Source of the DNA: Microbacterium sp. zg-B96
Lineage (GTDB): Bacteria; Actinomycetota; Actinomycetes; Actinomycetales; Microbacteriaceae
Reading direction: 5' to 3'
Assembly (NCBI RefSeq): GCF_030246865.1
Contig: NZ_CP126738.1
Coordinates: 372,001 to 436,000, forward strand
DNA length: 64,000 nt
In this document: positions 56,908-64,000 of the stretch, one piece after another
Numbering within the stretch: the stretch's first letter is position 1
Layout: every line of letters begins with the position of its first letter
Notes under the pieces: model-generated
What the model was told of the DNA's origin: nothing
What the model saw: the letters and a program-made list of their open reading frames with translations, nothing else
Database searches by the model: none
Position numbers and translations under genes: made by a program

Positions 56908-58312
56908 ATGACCGAGGGCGCGCCCGCCGGGGAGGCGGTCGGACCCGAGCGGCTCGCGCCGCCCGGCGGCATGCGCACGTTCCTGCAGGTTCTCGTCAAC
57001 ACCGCCGTGGCGAACATCACCACGAGCTTCCTGTGGTTCGCGCTGACGTTCTGGGCGTATCTGGAGACCCGGTCGGTGCTGGCCACCGGCATCATCGGCG
57101 GCGCGTACATGCTGTTCGTCGCGGTGTTCTCCATCCCGTTCGGCACCCTCGTCGACCGGCACCGCAAGCACCGCGCCATGGTGGGGTCGAGCCTGGTGTC
57201 CCTCGCGGCGTTCATCGTCGCCGGCATCCTGTACCTGCTGTTCCCCGAGTCCGACCTCATCGATCTCGGGCAGCCCTGGTTCTGGCTGTTCGCCGGCATC
57301 ATCCTGTTCGGCGGCGTGATCGAGAACATGCGCAACATCGCGCTGTCAACGACGGTGACGCTGCTGGTGCCCACCGAGCGGCACGCGAATGCGAACGGCA
57401 TGGTCGGCGCCGTGCAGGGGATCGCGTTCGTCGTCACGAGCGTCTTCTCGGGGCTCGCGATCGGCCTGCTGGGGATGGGGTGGACGATCGTCATCGCGAT
57501 CGCGTTCACCGCGGCTGCGCTGGTGCACCTGGTGTTCCTGCGCATCCCCGAGACCGAGCCCGCCCACGTGGAGGGTCACATCGCCAAGGTCGACATCCGC
57601 GGCAGCATCGCCGCGATCGCGGTGGTGCCGGGGCTGTTCGCCCTCATCGTCTTCTCGACGTTCAACAACCTCATCGGCGGCGTCTACATGGCGCTCATGG
57701 ACCCGTACGGCCTGACGCTGTTCCCGGTCGAGATCTGGGGCATCGTGCTCGGGGTCACGGCGATCGGATTCATTCTCGGTGGCATCGTCATCGCCGCGCG
57801 AGGGCTCGGCCGCAATCCGGTGCGCACGATTCTGTTCGCGGTCATCGCGATGGGCGTGCTCGGCGCCGCGTTCACGCCGCGACTGGTGGTGGCTCTATGC
57901 CCTCGGCATCCTGCTCTACATGACGCTCATCCCCGTCGTCGAGGCTGCCGAGCAGACCGTCATCCAGAAGGTCGTGCCGTTCCGGCGGCAGGGGCGCGTG
58001 TTCGGGTTCGCGATGGCCTTCGAGTCGGCGGCCGCTCCCGTGACGGCGTTCGTGATCGCGCCGATCGCGCAGTTCTGGGTGATCCCCTACATGGAATCGG
58101 ATGCCGGAACGAGCACGTGGGGCTGGCTCCTCGGCGAAGGGCAGGGGCGCGGCATCGCGCTGGTGTTCGTGTTCGCCGGGCTCCTCATGGTCGTCGCCGC
58201 GCTGCTGGCGTTCACCACCCGGTCGTACCGGCGACTGTCGCAGTACTACGCCGGCGAAACCGAGTCGGTGCCGGCCGCCGACGTGCCCGACCCCGCCGAC
58301 GCCCCTCGTTGA
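56908..58312 (+). pseudogene. MFS transporter gene with a frameshift
   Basis: The first part (ATG 56908 to about 57890) encodes MFS helices 1 to 8 and reads well until FTPRLVVAL. The homologous continuation DWWWLYALGILLYMTLIPVV, including EAAEQTVIQKVVPFRRQGRV, is in another frame and runs to 58312. The total of 1405 nt is one more than a multiple of three, so a single inserted base (or two lost) near 57880-57891 explains it. It is either a real inactivating mutation or a sequencing error. TACTCT 7 nt before the ATG supports the start. The substrate is unknown. Confidence 0.85.
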
Positions 58313-58335
58313 GCGGGGGACGTCGGCGGGGTCGG
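58287..58335. terminator. Bidirectional hairpin terminator overlapping the MFS 3' end
   Basis: CCGACCCCGCCGACG (58287-58301) pairs perfectly with 58321-58335 in a 15-bp stem; the loop has an inner CCCC/GGGG pairing. The left arm is inside the last codons of the MFS frame, and the right arm faces the convergent DUF6421 gene end. Confidence 0.8.
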
Positions 58336-58342
58336 CGTCGGT

Positions 58343-59776
58343 TCAGTCCGCGCCGCGGATGCCGGACGTCGAGGCGATGACGTCGCGCATCTTCTTCTCG
58401 AGCGCCTCGTAGAACATCGACAGCGGGAACTCGTCATCCAGCACCGCGTCGGTGTAGCCCTTCGGCGGCCCCGCGAGCACCTCGCGCGGCAGTCCCTGCG
58501 CCCACACCGATGCCGGGTGCGGCGTCAGCACGCCGCGCACGAGCTCGTAGGCGGCGAGCCAGTGCGCGAGCTTGGGTCGGTCGATCGACTGCCAGTACAG
58601 CTCGTCGATCGCCGTGCCCAAGGCCACGACCGCCGCCGGCACGTCGTCCCAGTCGAACGCGAGCGCGGTGTCGGTCCAGTGCAGCACGCCGCGCTGATGC
58701 AGCCACGCGAACAGCAGCTGCCCGCCCAGCCCGTCGTAGTTGCGCACGCGGCTGCCGGTGATGGCGAACCGGAAGATCCGGTCGAAGATCACCGCGTACT
58801 GCACGAGGCCCGCCTGATCGAGCGTCTCCGCCTCGGCGGCGGAGAGGTGCTCACCGGCATCCACCCGCGCCTGCAGCTCGCGCTGGATCGTGACGCACTC
58901 GCGGAACGCCGTCAGGTCGCACCGCAGCTCCTCGAGCGAGTAGAGGAAATACGGCATCCGCTGCTTGATCATGAACGGATCGAACGGCAGGTCGCCGCGC
59001 ATGTGGGTGCGGTCGTGGATGAGATCCCACATCACGAAGGTCTTCTCCGCCAGCTGCTGATCGTGCAGCAGCCGGGCGGCATCGACCGGAAGGGCGAGCT
59101 TGGTGATGTCGGATGCCGCGCGCACGACCCGCCGGTAGCGTGCCGCTTCCCGGTCCTGGAAGATCGCCCCCCACGTGAACGAGGGGATCTCGCGCATCGC
59201 GACTGTCTCGGGGAACAGTACCGCCGAGTTGGTGTCGTACCCGGGGGTGAAGTCCACGAGGCGCAGCGAGACGAACAGGCCGTTGGTGTACCGCGTCTCC
59301 AGCTCGGCGATGAACTCCGGCCAGATCACCTCCACCAGCACCGCTTCGACGAACCGGCTGCGCGAGCCGTTCTGCGTGTACATCGGGAAGACCACCAGGT
59401 GACGGATGCCGTCCACTCGCTGCCGCTGCGGCTGGAACGCCACGAGCGAGGCGAGGAAATCCGGTACCCCGAACCCACCGTCAGCCCACCGCTGGAAGTC
59501 GTGCACGGACGCGGCGAGGTACTCGCCGTCGTGCGGGAACAGCGGCGCGAGGGCGCGAATGGCCGCCACGATCGCCTCGACGAGATCGCGCGCGTCGCCG
59601 TGATCGGCCGGGTCGGGGATCGAGCCGTCCTGCGCCTGGATCCCCTGCAGCGCCGTGGCGGCATCCTTCAGCGCCAGCCAATGCGACGAGTGCTCGACAG
59701 TGCCGGCGTCCTCGACGACCTCGGGTTCGCCGACGATCGCCTTCATAGCACCGGTGTGGGCATGAGTGATGGACAT
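58343..59776 (-). CDS. DUF6421-family protein
   Basis: The 477-residue protein belongs to an uncharacterised actinobacterial family (VDGIRHLVVFPMYTQNGSRS, TFVMWDLIHDRTHMRGDLPF, YDGLGGQLLFAWLHQRGVLHW). The HDRTHMRG segment is His-rich and could bind a metal, but no known active site is evident. ATG 59776 is chosen because GGAGG lies 5 nt upstream. There are no membrane helices. Function is unknown. Confidence 0.8.
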   Translation of the reverse strand: MSITHAHTGAMKAIVGEPEVVEDAGTVEHSSHWLALKDAATALQGIQAQDGSIPDPADHGDARDLVEAIVAAIRALAPLFPHDGEYLAASVHDFQRWADGGFGVPDFLASLVAFQPQRQRVDGIRHLVVFPMYTQNGSRSRFVEAVLVEVIWPEFIAELETRYTNGLFVSLRLVDFTPGYDTNSAVLFPETVAMREIPSFTWGAIFQDREAARYRRVVRAASDITKLALPVDAARLLHDQQLAEKTFVMWDLIHDRTHMRGDLPFDPFMIKQRMPYFLYSLEELRCDLTAFRECVTIQRELQARVDAGEHLSAAEAETLDQAGLVQYAVIFDRIFRFAITGSRVRNYDGLGGQLLFAWLHQRGVLHWTDTALAFDWDDVPAAVVALGTAIDELYWQSIDRPKLAHWLAAYELVRGVLTPHPASVWAQGLPREVLAGPPKGYTDAVLDDEFPLSMFYEALEKKMRDVIASTSGIRGAD

Positions 59777-59855
59777 GGGAACCTCCGATCTGCGAGGTCT
59801 GGCCGGCGCATCCACGCTCCGGCGGCTGTCAGGTGCGGCCAGCCTATCCGGGTGG

Positions 59856-59894
59856 TGTCAAGCGTTCTCGCCCGGCCGCTGCAGACAGTAGCCT
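59856..59894 (+). promoter_or_regulatory. Promoter of the lipid kinase gene: TGTCAA-N27-TAGCCT
   Basis: TGTCAA (59856-59861) lies 27 nt before TAGCCT (59889-59894), which is 7 nt before the ATG at 59902. This is the third instance of this layout in the window. Confidence 0.5.
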
Positions 59895-59901
59895 CGCGAT
59901 C

Positions 59902-60852
59902 ATGCCCGATGACACAGCGCCCGCACGTCCCGACGGCGAGGGGCTGCTGCTGCTGGCGAACAGTGGTGCCGGTGAGGCGGTGCCGCGCGCCGATCCGCTC
60001 CCGGTGATCCGTACCCGCCTGCCGCGGGCGCAGGTGCGGGAGCTCGGGCCCGACGACGACCTGGGCGACGCGGTGGCACAGGCGATGGCCCGCGATGACC
60101 GGCCGGGGGCGCTGGGCGTCCTCGGCGGCGACGGGTCGGTGTCGCGCATGGCGCAGCTGGCACGGCAGTACGACGTGCCGCTGCTGGTGGTGCCCGGAGG
60201 CACGTTCAATCACTTCGCCCGCTCCGCCGGGCTGGACGACGTGGATGCCGCGCTGGCGGCCTTCACCGCGGGGACGCTTCGCGACGTGGTGGTCGCTGAG
60301 GTCGCCGTCGACGGCGCCGAGCCGATCACGGTGCTCAACGCGGTGTCGCTGGGAACGTATCCGCAGTTCCTCGCCGAGCGCACCGAGCGGGCGAATCTCG
60401 GCAAGTGGCTGGGCGGGCTGGGCGCGATCCGCAGCGCGCTCCGGGAGGCCCAGCCGGTGCGGGTGAGTCACGCGGGACGCACCGCCACGGTGTGGTCGGT
60501 GTTCGTCGGGGTGGGCCGCAACGACCCGCAGCGGCACGCGATGATGCAGCGGCTGTCGCTGGAGGACCCGGTGCTGGACGTGCGGCTGCACCACGCCCGC
60601 GGTTCGCGGCTGCGCGCCATGACGACGCTGGCGTTCGGACGGCGCACGCTGCGGGTGCTGCGCGCGCTGCGGATACTGCCGCCGGCGTCGGAGTTCGAGC
60701 GTCAGGTCGCAGAACACTGGCGCGTGCGCGTGCTGCCCGGTCGCGCGCCGGCGGTGTACGTGCACGACGGCGAGCTGGAGGAGGCGTCGCCGGCGGGCTT
60801 CACCCTCGACGTGCGGGCGGTCCCGGCGGGCCTGCGCATCTACGCACCCTGA
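59902..60852 (+). CDS. Diacylglycerol kinase-family lipid kinase
   Basis: The 316-residue protein shares the DAGK/NAD-kinase fold: LGVLGGDGSVSRMAQ (nucleotide-binding GGDGS, about residue 76), VPGGTFNHFARS, and a C-terminal beta-rich half with VYVHDGELEEASP. It likely phosphorylates a lipid such as diacylglycerol at the membrane surface. Some relatives carry an extra PAP2 domain; this one does not. The gene is monocistronic. Confidence 0.88.
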   Translation: MPDDTAPARPDGEGLLLLANSGAGEAVPRADPLPVIRTRLPRAQVRELGPDDDLGDAVAQAMARDDRPGALGVLGGDGSVSRMAQLARQYDVPLLVVPGGTFNHFARSAGLDDVDAALAAFTAGTLRDVVVAEVAVDGAEPITVLNAVSLGTYPQFLAERTERANLGKWLGGLGAIRSALREAQPVRVSHAGRTATVWSVFVGVGRNDPQRHAMMQRLSLEDPVLDVRLHHARGSRLRAMTTLAFGRRTLRVLRALRILPPASEFERQVAEHWRVRVLPGRAPAVYVHDGELEEASPAGFTLDVRAVPAGLRIYAP

Positions 60853-60947
60853 TCGCCGCGCGCCCGCGGGGCGCCCGCCCGAGCGATCTGCGCCGAAACG
60901 AGGGGATCTGCCGAAGCGAGGGCCGGATGCCGGGCAGGCGCCGCATT

Positions 60948-60968
60948 CGGGCGGATCCCCTCCGCCCG
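60948..60968. terminator. Hairpin between lipid kinase and mmsA genes
   Basis: CGGGCGGA (60948-60955) pairs with TCCGCCCG (60961-60968) around a 5-nt loop in the 140-bp gap between convergent genes. The rest of the gap holds an imperfect direct repeat (GATCTGCGCCGAAACGAGG and GATCTGCCGAAGCGAGG). Confidence 0.55.
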
Positions 60969-60994
60969 GCAACAGCCCTCGATGAGCGGGCGGC

Positions 60995-62488
60995 TCAGTC
61001 GTGCTGCGGGAAGCCCAGGTTCAGGCCGCCGTGCGATGGGTCCAGCCACCGGCTCGTGACTGCCTTCTCGGCGGTGAAGAAGTCGAACCCGTGCGGCCCG
61101 TATGCCTTCGCGTCGCCGAACAGCGACGCCTTCCAGCCGCCGAACGAGTGGTAGGCCACCGGCACCGGGATGGGCACGTTGATGCCGATCATGCCCACCT
61201 GCACGTCGCGCTGGAAGCGGCGGGCGGCGCCGCCGTCGTTGGTGAAGATCGCCGTGCCGTTGCCGTACGGGCTGCGGTTGATCACGTCCAGGCCCTCTTC
61301 GTACCCGTCCACGCGCACGACCGACAGCACCGGCCCGAAGATCTCGTCGCGGTACGCCGCCGACGATGTCGGCACCCGGTCCAGCAGGGTGGGGCCGAGC
61401 CAGAAGCCCGCGGCATCACCGTCGGGATCGACGCCCCGGCCGTCGACGACGACGGTGGCACGGTCGCCGGCGGCGGCATCGATGTACGAGGCGACCTTGT
61501 CGCGATGCGCGCCGGTGATGAGCGGCCCCATGTCGCTGCCGCGCAGGCCGTCGCCGGTGCGCAGCGTCGCCATGCGCTCGCGGATCTTGTCCACGAGCTC
61601 GTCGGCGACGGTGTCCACGGCCAGCACGACCGAGATGGCCATGCAGCGCTCGCCGGCAGAGCCGAACCCGGCGTTGACGGCGGCGTCGGCAGCGAGGTCG
61701 AGGTCGGCATCGGGGAGCACGAGCATGTGGTTCTTCGCCCCGCCCAGCGCCTGCACCCGTTTGCCGTGGCCGGTCGCGGTCTCGTACACGTACTTCGCGA
61801 TCGGCGTCGACCCGACGAACGAGATCGACCGCACCTGGGGGTGGGCCAGCAGCGCATCGACGGCCTCCTTGTCGCCGTGGACGACGTTGAACACGCCGTC
61901 GGGCAGCCCCGCCTCCCGCAGTAGCGCGGCGAGCCAGTTCGCCGCCGACGGGTCCTTCTCGCTGGGCTTGAGCACGACGGCGTTGCCGGCGGCGAGCGCG
62001 ATGGAGAAGAACCACAGCGGCACCATCGCGGGGAAGTTGAACGGGCTGATGATCCCGACGACCCCGAGCGACTGCCGCAGCGTATACACGTCGACGCCGC
62101 TGGAGGCGTTCTCCGAATAGGCGCCCTTGGTGAGGTGCCCCAGCCCGCATGCGAACTCCACCACCTCCATGCCGCGGGCGATCTCGCCGTGCGCGTCGGA
62201 GAGCACCTTGCCGTGCTCGGCGGTGAGGATGTGCGCCAGCTCGTCCTTGCGGGCGTGCAGCAGCTCACGGAACGCGAACATCACCGCGGTGCGCTTGGCT
62301 ATGGACGAGTCGCGCCAGTCCTGCCACGCGTCGGCGGCGACGGTGACGGCCACGTCGACGTCGGCGGCGGTGGCCAGGCGCACTTCTTTCTGCACCGTGC
62401 CCAGCGCGGGGTTGTAGACGGGGCCGGTGCGCGTCGACGCGCCCGCCCACGAGGTGCCGCGGACCCAGTGGTCGAGGATGTCGTTCAC
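60995..62488 (-). CDS. mmsA: CoA-acylating methylmalonate-semialdehyde dehydrogenase
   Basis: MmsA oxidises methylmalonate or malonate semialdehyde with CoA and NAD+ to propionyl-CoA or acetyl-CoA. The 497-residue protein has ISPFNFPAMVPLWFFSIALA, FVGSTPIAKYVYE, catalytic Cys282 in GSAGERCMAISV, and GMIGINVPIPVPVAYHSFGG. GTG 62488 is placed where homology starts; AAGGGA is 9 nt upstream. It follows the aminotransferase gene in the same direction, fitting the last step of beta-alanine breakdown. Confidence 0.95.
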   Translation of the reverse strand: MNDILDHWVRGTSWAGASTRTGPVYNPALGTVQKEVRLATAADVDVAVTVAADAWQDWRDSSIAKRTAVMFAFRELLHARKDELAHILTAEHGKVLSDAHGEIARGMEVVEFACGLGHLTKGAYSENASSGVDVYTLRQSLGVVGIISPFNFPAMVPLWFFSIALAAGNAVVLKPSEKDPSAANWLAALLREAGLPDGVFNVVHGDKEAVDALLAHPQVRSISFVGSTPIAKYVYETATGHGKRVQALGGAKNHMLVLPDADLDLAADAAVNAGFGSAGERCMAISVVLAVDTVADELVDKIRERMATLRTGDGLRGSDMGPLITGAHRDKVASYIDAAAGDRATVVVDGRGVDPDGDAAGFWLGPTLLDRVPTSSAAYRDEIFGPVLSVVRVDGYEEGLDVINRSPYGNGTAIFTNDGGAARRFQRDVQVGMIGINVPIPVPVAYHSFGGWKASLFGDAKAYGPHGFDFFTAEKAVTSRWLDPSHGGLNLGFPQHD

Positions 62489-62508
62489 GTCGTTGTGTCC
62501 CTTCCCTC

Positions 62509-62533
62509 CGGATGCCGCGGGTCGCGGCATCCG
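62509..62533. repeat. Inverted pair of GGATGCC-containing arms
   Basis: CGGATGCCGCG (62509-62519) and CGCGGCATCCG (62523-62533) form a perfect 11-bp hairpin with a 3-nt loop between the aminotransferase and mmsA. It could attenuate downstream mmsA or simply pair two copies of the abundant heptamer. Confidence 0.6.
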
Positions 62534-62546
62534 TGTCATGAAACCG

Positions 62547-63851
62547 TCAGAGCAGGGAGCCGAAGACGGTGTCGTAGATGTCGATGGCCTCGGCGACCTC
62601 GGCGTCGGTCACGACGCACGGCGGGACGACGTGGATGCGGTTCTCCGCCGTGAACGGCAGCAGGCCCGCGGCGATCAGGCCCTGTTTGAGGGCGCCGATC
62701 GTCGCCGCCGGGAGCGGCTCACGCGTGGTGCGGTCGGCGACGAGCTCCAGCGCCCAGAACACCCCTTCGCCGCGCACTTCGCCGATAGCCTCGTGCCGGT
62801 CGGCGAGCCCGGCCAGCGCCGGTCCCAGCACGTCCTCGCCGATCCGCCGGGCGTTGTCGACGATGCCCTCGGACGCCATCGCATCGAGCGTGGCGACGAT
62901 GGATGCCGCGGCCAGCGGATGCCCGGAGTAGGTCAGGCCCCCGGGGAAGACCCGCTCGTCGAACGTCGCGGCGATCTCGTCCGAGATGATGACCCCGCCG
63001 ACGGGCACGTAGCCGGAATTGACCCCCTTCGCGAAGGCGATGAGGTCGGGGCGGGTGTCGTGCCCCTCGAACGCGAACCACTTGCCGGTGCGGCCGAAGC
63101 CCGACATCACCTCATCGAGGATGAGGAGGATGCCGTACCGGTCGCAGATCTCCCGCACCCCGGCGAGGTAGCCGGGCGGCTGCACCAGGATGCCGGCGGT
63201 CCCCGGCAGCGACTCCAGCAGGATCGCCGCGATACCCGAAGGGCCCTCGGCCTGCACCACCCGCTCCAGGTGGTGAAGGGCCCGCGCCGACTCTTCTTCC
63301 GGCGTCGTCGCCCAGAACTCGGAGCGGTACAGGTAGGGCCCGAAGAAGTGCACGTGGCCGCGCGCGAACTCGTTGGGGATACGACGCCAGTCCCCGGTCG
63401 CGACGATCGCCGCCCCGGTGTTGCCGTGGTACGAGCGGTAGCGGGAGAGCACCTTGTCGCGTCCGGTGTGGAGCCTGGCGAGGCGGATCGCGTTCTCGAT
63501 GGCATCGGCGCCGCCGTTGGTGAAGAACACCTTGCTCATGCCCTCCGGTGCGTGCGCGACGATGCGGGCGGCGGCCTCGCCCCGAGTGAGGTTCGCGGTG
63601 GAGGGGGCGATCGTCACCAGCCGGCTCGCCTGCTCGCGGATCGCCTCGATGACGGCCGGATGCTGGTGGCCGATGTTGACGTTGACCATCTGGCTCGAGA
63701 AGTCCAGGTAGCTGTGGCCGGAGTGGTCCCAGACACGGCTGCCCTGCCCTCCGGCGACGACGACGGGGGACGGCGCGGCCTGGGCGGACCAGGAGTGGAA
63801 GACGTGCGCCCGGTCCAGTGCCAGTGCGCGTTCGTCTCGGGGGTCGGTCAT
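62547..63851 (-). CDS. Class III aminotransferase, likely beta-alanine/omega-amino acid type
   Basis: The 434-residue PLP enzyme has LDEVMSGFGRTG and PLP Lys275 in FAKGVNSGYVPVGG. AAAGGG 5 nt upstream fixes ATG 63851; the ATG at 63872 overlaps the preceding stop but lacks a site. Its position between an LLM oxidoreductase and mmsA suggests it converts beta-alanine (or beta-aminoisobutyrate) to malonate semialdehyde. The substrate is inferred from context. Confidence 0.9.
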   Translation of the reverse strand: MTDPRDERALALDRAHVFHSWSAQAAPSPVVVAGGQGSRVWDHSGHSYLDFSSQMVNVNIGHQHPAVIEAIREQASRLVTIAPSTANLTRGEAAARIVAHAPEGMSKVFFTNGGADAIENAIRLARLHTGRDKVLSRYRSYHGNTGAAIVATGDWRRIPNEFARGHVHFFGPYLYRSEFWATTPEEESARALHHLERVVQAEGPSGIAAILLESLPGTAGILVQPPGYLAGVREICDRYGILLILDEVMSGFGRTGKWFAFEGHDTRPDLIAFAKGVNSGYVPVGGVIISDEIAATFDERVFPGGLTYSGHPLAAASIVATLDAMASEGIVDNARRIGEDVLGPALAGLADRHEAIGEVRGEGVFWALELVADRTTREPLPAATIGALKQGLIAAGLLPFTAENRIHVVPPCVVTDAEVAEAIDIYDTVFGSLL

Positions 63852-63868
63852 CTCTGCCCTTTCTTGGG

Positions 63869-64000
63869 TCATCGTTTCGCCGTGATGTGCGGGGAAAGGG
63901 CCGGGATGACGGTCTCGCCGTACACCCGCAGCGTCTCTTCCTTGTTGTCGTGCTGCAGGTAGCCGGCGAACTGGGTGACCCCGATCGCGCGCAGCTGCTC
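63869..64000 (-). CDS. LLM-class flavin-dependent oxidoreductase, C-terminal end only
   Basis: Forty-three codons are visible, with GVTQFAGYLQHDNKEETLRV then YGETVIPAL, ending at a TGA just before the aminotransferase. The sequence matches the C-terminus of luciferase-like (F420- or FMN-dependent) oxidoreductases that sit beside hydantoinase/dihydropyrimidinase and omega-aminotransferase genes. Most of the gene lies to the right of the window. Family is fairly clear; cofactor and substrate are not. Confidence 0.65.
   Translation of the reverse strand, partial: EQLRAIGVTQFAGYLQHDNKEETLRVYGETVIPALSPHITAKR

Overview
The window is very GC-rich chromosomal DNA with strongly GC-ending codons. Its gene set points to an actinobacterium of the Microbacteriaceae, most likely Microbacterium or a close relative. 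The pointers are a kdpFABCD operon, the Lhr/Nei pair, a glgX-treY-treZ operon, DUF4916-, DUF6421- and DUF7882-type proteins, an LAxTG-type wall-anchoring signal, many leaderless genes, and the over-used heptamer GGATGCC/GGCATCC. The genus is inferred from gene content and style, not from a marker gene. I see no rRNA, tRNA, CRISPR array, insertion sequence or prophage. Genes are tightly packed and no stretch over 300 bp lacks one; the longest gap is about 250 bp, upstream of kdp.

Layout. 1-7.1 kb: high-affinity K+ uptake operon on the minus strand (small membrane ORF, kdpF, A, B, C, D; D runs off the left edge). 7.4-9.8 kb: a degenerate ABC-type ATPase-like protein overlapping a YhgE/Pip membrane protein. 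9.8-15.0 kb: AGCS amino-acid symporter, MMPL exporter with a divergent TetR regulator, and a MarR regulator. 15.1-18.3 kb: small proteins (three-helix bundle, two tail-to-tail DUF7882 paralogues), coaBC, NRDE/TANGO2. 18.3-19.7 kb: a class III aminotransferase.

19.7-34.6 kb is a xylan/xylose utilisation locus. It holds a ROK regulator, a sugar ABC importer (binding protein and two permeases), a cytoplasmic GH3 glycosidase, a 1400-residue secreted protein combining a CE4 deacetylase, a GH10 xylanase and a CBM9 domain with a wall-sorting signal, a LacI regulator, xylA and xylB. The inferred flow is: xylan is deacetylated and cut at the cell surface, oligomers are imported, GH3 releases xylose, and XylA/XylB feed it to the pentose phosphate pathway. 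Short motifs are shared between the promoters of this locus.

34.7-43.2 kb: a small alarmone synthetase, two unknown proteins, and the glycogen-to-trehalose operon glgX-treY-treZ. 43.3-47.3 kb: a TspO-like membrane protein, a glutamine amidotransferase, a YitT-type membrane protein, a hexapeptide-repeat protein, and two half-LysR genes (one only the effector domain, one only the HTH). 47.3-52.8 kb: nei and lhr DNA repair genes, overlapping. 53-61 kb: a GreA/GreB-like factor, an ABC-F gene remnant, an esterase, a NUDIX-related protein, a GNAT acetyltransferase, a threonine aldolase, a frameshifted MFS gene, a DUF6421 protein and a lipid kinase. 61-64 kb: mmsA, a class III aminotransferase and the end of an LLM-type oxidoreductase, which look like the end of a pyrimidine/beta-alanine degradation operon.

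The most promising leads for something little described are: the ABC-like protein with lost nucleotide motifs coupled to YhgE/Pip; the two complementary LysR halves; the TGTCAA-N27/28-TAnnnT promoter layout ahead of leaderless genes; and the genome-wide GGATGCC skew. Nothing here is an obvious wholly new defence or mobile system.
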